Made by a program: the position numbers and the translations under genes. Shown here in pieces: positions 60,197 through 64,000 of a stretch of 64,000 nt of DNA. The notes under the pieces are model-generated. The model did no database searches. It was not told the DNA's origin and saw nothing but the letters and a program-made list of their open reading frames with translations. Origin of the DNA: Amycolatopsis dendrobii (GTDB lineage Bacteria; Actinomycetota; Actinomycetes; Mycobacteriales; Pseudonocardiaceae); assembly GCF_014145675.1 (NCBI RefSeq), contig NZ_JACGZW010000019.1, positions 62,001-126,000 on the forward strand, in the 5' to 3' direction. Within the stretch, counting starts at the first letter, position 1. Each line of letters begins with the position of its first letter.

Positions 60197-61123
60197 GTGG
60201 ACAACCCCGCCGTCGAGATCTCCGGCTTGGCGAAAAGCTACGGCTCCACCACCGCGGTCGACGGCATCGACCTGCGCATGGAGCGTGGTTCCCTGCTGGC
60301 CCTGCTCGGGCCGAACGGCGCCGGAAAAACGACCACTGTCGAGATTTGCGAGGGTTTCCGCAGACCTGACGCGGGCCAGGTGCGCGTGCTCGGCCTCGAC
60401 CCCGTCGCGGACAGTTCCCGGCTCCGCCCGCGCGTCGGGATCATGCCCCAAGGCGGCGGCGCGTACCCGGGCGTGCGCGCGGAGGAAATGCTGCGGCTAG
60501 TGGCTTCCTGCGCGGCGAACCCGCACGATCCGGCGTGGCTGCTCGACGTGCTCGGGCTCGCCGGCGCGAAGCGGACCCCGTTCAAACGGCTCTCCGGCGG
60601 GCAGCAGCAACGGCTTTCGCTGGCATGCGCACTGGTCGGCCGTCCGGAGCTGGTGTTCCTGGACGAGCCCACCGCGGGCATGGACCCGCAGGCGCGGCGG
60701 CTGGTCTGGGACCTGCTCGCGGCCTTGCGCGCGGACGGCGTGAGCGTCCTGCTCACCACCCACCTGATGGAGGAAGCGGAGACGCTGGCCGACCAGGTGG
60801 TGATCGTGGACCACGGCAAGGTGGTCGTCGAAGGCACGCCGCATTCGCTGACCCTGGAGGCGGGCGAGGCGGCGCAGCTGCGGTTCCGCGCCCGGACGAA
60901 ACTCGACACGACGCTGCTCGAAGCCGCGCTGCCGGAGGGGTACCGGGTCAGCGAAACCGCACCCGGTTCGTATCTGGTGGAGGGCGCGGTCGACCCGCAG
61001 GTGGTCTCCGCCGTCACCGCCTGGTGCGCGCAACAGGGCGTACTGCCCGAACAACTGCAAGTCGGACGGCGGACGCTCGAAGAAGTGTTCCTCGAACTCA
61101 CCGGACGGGAGCTGCGCGCATGA
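60197..61123 (+). CDS. ABC transporter ATP-binding protein
   Basis: A 308-residue ATPase of the DrrA/ABC-2 type. Walker A GPNGAGKTTTVEICEGF, signature LSGGQQQRLSLACAL, Walker B LVFLDEPTAGMD; the last 80 residues form the small C-terminal domain common to drug/lipid exporters (LEEVFLELTGREL). GTG 60197. Coupled to the permease (ATGA). Corresponds by position to Rv1458c. Cargo unknown. Confidence 0.93.
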   Translation: MDNPAVEISGLAKSYGSTTAVDGIDLRMERGSLLALLGPNGAGKTTTVEICEGFRRPDAGQVRVLGLDPVADSSRLRPRVGIMPQGGGAYPGVRAEEMLRLVASCAANPHDPAWLLDVLGLAGAKRTPFKRLSGGQQQRLSLACALVGRPELVFLDEPTAGMDPQARRLVWDLLAALRADGVSVLLTTHLMEEAETLADQVVIVDHGKVVVEGTPHSLTLEAGEAAQLRFRARTKLDTTLLEAALPEGYRVSETAPGSYLVEGAVDPQVVSAVTAWCAQQGVLPEQLQVGRRTLEEVFLELTGRELRA

Positions 61124-61908
61124 GTTCTCCGTTCCCCGCGGGCACTTTCGCCCCCGCGCCCGGCCGCGGTTCGCTCGGCAAGATGCTGCGCACGCACGCA
61201 CGCGTCGAGGCCGCGCTGACCCTGCGGCACGGCGAGCAGCTGCTGCTCACCCTCATCATCCCGCTCGCGCTGCTGATCGGGCTGAGCCTGCTGGACATCC
61301 TTCCCGCGAGCCAGCTCGGTTCGACGTCCAAAGTGGACTGGATGACGCCGAGGATCCTCGCGCTGGCGGTCATGTCGTCGGCCTTCACCGGCCAGGCGAT
61401 CGCGCTCGGCTTCGACCGGCGGTACGGCGTGCTGAAGCGGCTTTCGGCGACGGCGCTGCCGCGCTGGCTGCTGGTGGCCGGACGGGTCGTGGCGGCGCTC
61501 GTCGTGGTGGCGCTGCAGTCCGTGGTGCTCGGCGTCGTCGCGGCCTTCCTGGGCTGGTCCCCGTCGGCCGCCGGGATCGGTTCGGCGGTGGTGCTGCTGA
61601 TCCTGGGGACGCTGGCTTTCGGCGCGCTGGGCGTGCTGCTGGGCGGCGCGTTGCGGGCGGAAGCGGTGCTGGCGCTGGCGAACATCGTGTGGTTCGTCCT
61701 GCTGCTGGCAGGCGGGATTCTGCTGGCCCCGTCGGCGCTGCCGTCCGGGGTCGGTCTGGTGGTGTCGCTGCTGCCTTCCGGTGCGCTGGCGGAAGGCATG
61801 CGCGCGGCGCTGGTGGACGGCCAGTTCCCGCTCGGTCCGGCGGCGGTGCTGGTGGTGTGGGCGGCGGTGGCCGGAGTGCTGGCGACACGGACCACGAAAC
61901 TCACCTGA
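61120..61908 (+). CDS. ABC-2 type transporter permease
   Basis: A 262-residue membrane protein with six hydrophobic segments (for example LTLIIPLALLIGLSLLDILP, LLVAGRVVAALVVVALQSVV, LALANIVWFVLLLAGGILLA), the usual ABC-2 permease form. ATG 61120 overlaps the ATPase stop. Pairs with the preceding ATPase as in Rv1458c-Rv1457c. Confidence 0.92.
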   Translation: MSSPFPAGTFAPAPGRGSLGKMLRTHARVEAALTLRHGEQLLLTLIIPLALLIGLSLLDILPASQLGSTSKVDWMTPRILALAVMSSAFTGQAIALGFDRRYGVLKRLSATALPRWLLVAGRVVAALVVVALQSVVLGVVAAFLGWSPSAAGIGSAVVLLILGTLAFGALGVLLGGALRAEAVLALANIVWFVLLLAGGILLAPSALPSGVGLVVSLLPSGALAEGMRAALVDGQFPLGPAAVLVVWAAVAGVLATRTTKLT

Positions 61909-61914
61909 GCGGGG

Positions 61915-61960
61915 GTCGTGAGTGCCGATCACGGTTCTAACCGGCATAAACACTCACGAG
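61915..61960. repeat. Palindromic repeat family B, third copy (degenerate right arm)
   Basis: The left arm GTCGTGAGTGCCGATCACGG... is intact; the right arm AACCGGCATAAACACTCACG has several changes. It lies 7 bp after the ABC-2 permease stop. The next gene (61929-62924, minus) ends inside it, its last eight codons and TGA being repeat sequence. Confidence 0.8.
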
Positions 61961-62924
61961 GGCCGGGGACCCACCCCAGCCGTGCGAGCACCGTCCCCAC
62001 CTCACCCGCCACCCCGCAACTGTCCCGATGGACATCCCACCAGCCGTACACAAGACGGGCGCGTCCAGCGAGCTCAGCCGCATTGTCACGACGACGATCC
62101 CGAAACGCCACACCGGCCACGCTGTGCGCCGCACGGCCGTCCAGCCTGACGACAAGGCTTTCCCCGCCGACCTCGTAAACCACGTCTTCCCACAGCGTTT
62201 TGCCGTCGACCACAACCGGAACTTGCCTTCGGCCCGGCGGAAATCCGTGCGCCCGCTCCACCTCGTCGAAGTACTCGACCTCCAGCGCGGACATCAGACC
62301 GCCGCCGGCAAGCTGCAACGCCCTCCCGATCGCACTCCGATAGCGCAACGGCGGCCTGGCCTCGACGCACCGGAGCATTTCCGGCACGCTCAACGCCTGC
62401 TTGGCAACCAGATCGATCACCAAGTACATCGCCGAACGCGCATCCGGCTCGGCCACCGCGAGATCGACGATCGTGTCCGTCTTCCGCGTTCGCGGCGGAA
62501 CGCTCGCCAGCGCCGAGAACGCCAGCGCGCGAGACCGATGTACTCGTACGACTGGCATCTGCGACACTGCTGAACTTCCGTAAGGCACGGTGATTTCGAT
62601 CGGGCCGGTGCGAATCGGCACCATTCTCCATTCCTCTGCGGCGGTCCGATGGCTAAGCACGCTGTCCTTTCCGCCGTAAAGCACAGCCGCGTGCATCAAG
62701 GCCGCCCGTCCCAGCTGGCCGGTGAATGTCGCATACACGCGGGGAAGCACTCGCTGCCATCGACGCGCCGCGACATTCGATGCGACGTCATGCCAGCTGT
62801 GTCCGTATGCTCTCAGCTGGGCGAACGACACCACGCCGGCCTGGCTGCGCACCATCGAACGCCAGCCACCGGCATGCTCTTCGGGAATCCGGTCGTTTTC
62901 CGACCATCGTGAGTGAAGGGGCAT
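61929..62924 (-). CDS. AbiEi-like N-terminus with DUF559-like C-terminus
   Basis: A 331-residue protein. Residues about 15-90 match the AbiEi antitoxin-type winged-helix start: QAGVVSFAQLRAYGHSWHD and RVLPRVYATFTGQLG; VLSHRTAAEEW follows. The C-terminal part resembles DUF559, a small PD-(D/E)XK nuclease fold, ending GWWDV, but the usual acidic residue before the LDG strand is Arg (ESLVVRLDGRAAH). No toxin gene adjoins it. It is inverted relative to its neighbours and lies between two family B repeats. ATG 62924 with GAAGGTGG upstream; an ATG/GTG further up to 63002 is less likely. Confidence 0.78.
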   Translation of the reverse strand: MPLHSRWSENDRIPEEHAGGWRSMVRSQAGVVSFAQLRAYGHSWHDVASNVAARRWQRVLPRVYATFTGQLGRAALMHAAVLYGGKDSVLSHRTAAEEWRMVPIRTGPIEITVPYGSSAVSQMPVVRVHRSRALAFSALASVPPRTRKTDTIVDLAVAEPDARSAMYLVIDLVAKQALSVPEMLRCVEARPPLRYRSAIGRALQLAGGGLMSALEVEYFDEVERAHGFPPGRRQVPVVVDGKTLWEDVVYEVGGESLVVRLDGRAAHSVAGVAFRDRRRDNAAELAGRARLVYGWWDVHRDSCGVAGEVGTVLARLGWVPGPRECLCRLEP

Positions 62925-63005
62925 GAATCCACCTTCGCCGCGGCATCGGAGATGTGGCGGCGGTCTCACGAATCTGTGGATGAGCAAACTGGTTGGGGAC
63001 AAGTG

Positions 63006-63051
63006 GTCGTGAGTGGCGATCCCGGTTAGAACCGTGATTGCCGCTCACGAG
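63006..63051. repeat. Palindromic repeat family B, fourth copy (degenerate)
   Basis: GTCGTGAGTGGCGATCCCGG... with right arm AACCGTGATTGCCGCTCACG; the stem has two or three mismatches. It differs from the others in lying between divergent genes, directly upstream of the ctaA -10 box. Confidence 0.8.
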
Positions 63052-63057
63052 TATCGT
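63052..63057 (+). promoter_or_regulatory. -10 box of ctaA, leaderless
   Basis: TATCGT ends 6 nt before GTG 63064. The same hexamer serves the ABC gene at 60183. The expected -35 position lies inside the family B repeat and is not consensus. Confidence 0.5.
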
Positions 63058-63063
63058 GGCTGC

Positions 63064-64000
63064 GTGTCCCTTCGCAGTTTGATCGCCCGCCTGCCGTATC
63101 CCTCCGCCGCGGTCCAGCGCGGCGTCGGGATCGCCGCGGTGGTCACGCAGGCAGGCATCGGCGTCACCGGTTCCGTGGTGCGGGTGACCGGGTCCGGGCT
63201 GGGATGCCCGACCTGGCCGCAGTGCGTCGCGGGCAGCCTGGTGCCGGTGCGGCACTCCGGCATCGACGCGGTCACGCAGTGGATCGAGTTCTCGAACCGG
63301 ATGCTGACCGGCGTCGTGATCGTGGTGGCGGCGCTGGCCGTGCTCACCGCGTGGCGGATCCAGATCGACCACCCGGAGCGCAAGCGCCTGGTGAAGCTCG
63401 CCTGGACGATGCCCGGCGGCGTCGTGCTGCAAGCGGTCATCGGCGGGCTGACGGTGCTGGCGAAACTGGAATGGTGGACGGTCGCGATCCATTTCCTCGC
63501 TTCGACGCCGCTCGTATGGCTGGCGGTCCTGCTGCTGAAGGCCTTCCGCGAGGGAGACGAACCGGCGCGCCCGCTGGTCCCGAAGCTGGGACGGCAGATG
63601 CTGGTGCTGCTGACGGTGCTGATGTGGGCGGTCCTGATCGCCGGCACGACGGTCACCGGAGCGGGCCCGCACGGCGGCGACGTCAACACGCATCGGCTCG
63701 ACGCCCCGATCGAGCAGCTGGCGCGGATCCACAGCGGACTGCTGATCGCGTACCTGGTCGTGCTGGGGGTCTTCGGGCTCACGCTGATGCGCGTCGGCGC
63801 GCCGAAGAGCGTGTGGCAGCGGTACGCGTGGGCGTGGGTCGTCGCGCTGCTGCAGGGCGTGCTGGGAACGGTGCAGTACGCGCTGGGCGTGCCCGAGGCG
63901 ATGGTGTCGTTCCACGTGCTCGGCTCGGCGCTCGTGATCGTGGTGACGGCGGTGCTGTGGACGGGCACCCGCGACCGCGGCCCGGTCACGTCGCTGGAGC
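63064..64000 (+). CDS. ctaA: Haem A synthase CtaA/Cox15, C-terminus cut by window edge
   Basis: The first 312 residues are visible. The membrane enzyme oxidises haem O to haem A for cytochrome c oxidase. VTGSGLGCPTWPQCVAGS contains the paired Cys of the first external loop; haem-binding His lie in VAIHFLASTPLVW, ARIHSGLLIAYL and SFHVLGSALV; NTHRLDAP follows the second external loop. About eight membrane segments are expected, seven seen. Start GTG 63064 behind TATCGT. Same position as Rv1456c, downstream of the ABC pair, except for the interposed AbiEi-like gene. Confidence 0.92.
   Translation, partial: MSLRSLIARLPYPSAAVQRGVGIAAVVTQAGIGVTGSVVRVTGSGLGCPTWPQCVAGSLVPVRHSGIDAVTQWIEFSNRMLTGVVIVVAALAVLTAWRIQIDHPERKRLVKLAWTMPGGVVLQAVIGGLTVLAKLEWWTVAIHFLASTPLVWLAVLLLKAFREGDEPARPLVPKLGRQMLVLLTVLMWAVLIAGTTVTGAGPHGGDVNTHRLDAPIEQLARIHSGLLIAYLVVLGVFGLTLMRVGAPKSVWQRYAWAWVVALLQGVLGTVQYALGVPEAMVSFHVLGSALVIVVTAVLWTGTRDRGPVTSLE

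Noticed and set aside
61929..62924. AbiE toxin-antitoxin pair
   Set aside because: No AbiEii-type nucleotidyltransferase lies beside the AbiEi-like gene; it is a lone gene.
1..64000. CRISPR arrays, prophage, integrated plasmid or tRNA/att boundaries
   Set aside because: No regularly spaced direct repeats, phage proteins, integrase, transposase or tRNA gene could be found by reading.

Overview
The window is a high-GC, gene-dense chromosomal stretch of an actinomycete, most likely a member of the Pseudonocardiaceae close to Amycolatopsis. Four things point there: GTG and TTG starts are frequent; many starts sit 6-8 nt behind a TANNNT -10 box (leaderless style); the suf-sufR/mptB-ABC-ctaA gene order matches the one I know from mycobacteria; and there are short palindromic repeats of a kind I associate with Amycolatopsis. 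I see no rRNA, tRNA, CRISPR array, transposase, integrase or prophage. Both end genes are cut by the window: tetR on the left, ctaA on the right.

Layout. 1-8.8 kb (-) is a tightly coupled operon: DinB-like protein, AtuA-like protein, two acyl-CoA dehydrogenases and both subunits of a biotin-dependent acyl-CoA carboxylase, with a TetR regulator downstream. A divergent enoyl-CoA hydratase and an acetoacetate-decarboxylase-like gene follow at 9.3-10.8 kb. 11-15 kb holds ribonucleotide reductase nrdA-nrdB, whose NrdB has the class Ic signature (Phe in place of the radical Tyr). 15-16.2 kb is an AT-richer secreted orphan. 16.6-19.2 kb is metE behind a cobalamin riboswitch, then a cytochrome P450 and a degenerate PAS-GGDEF-EAL protein. 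24-31 kb has cell-envelope and general functions: GNAT, LytR-CpsA-Psr, cyclopropane synthase, hydrolase, SIS protein, ABC exporter. 31-35 kb pairs a membrane glycosyltransferase with a small HTH protein and places ABC-F next to acVLRF1, both ribosome-linked. 35-40 kb has a large secreted subtilisin-like protease and a small group with a barstar-domain protein. 40-51 kb holds dGTPase, lycopene cyclase, an EAL-CBS-GGDEF protein, a two-component system, a methyltransferase, snapalysin, a UbiB kinase, a signal-peptidase-like protein and a small membrane protein.

51.7-58.3 kb is the full Fe-S assembly operon sufR-B-D-C-S-U-T (-). It contains an unannotated 29-codon ORF bridging sufU and sufT with 4-nt overlaps at both ends, laid over a 16-bp hairpin that covers the sufT start. 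Divergent from sufR come mptB, an ABC exporter pair and ctaA (58.5-64 kb). An AbiEi/DUF559-like gene in the opposite orientation lies between the ABC permease and ctaA, with a copy of the same palindromic repeat on each side.

The points most worth a second look are the sufU-sORF-sufT junction, the repeat-bracketed AbiEi-like gene, the class Ic ribonucleotide reductase, the signal-peptidase homologue lacking its catalytic lysine, and the two degenerate c-di-GMP proteins.
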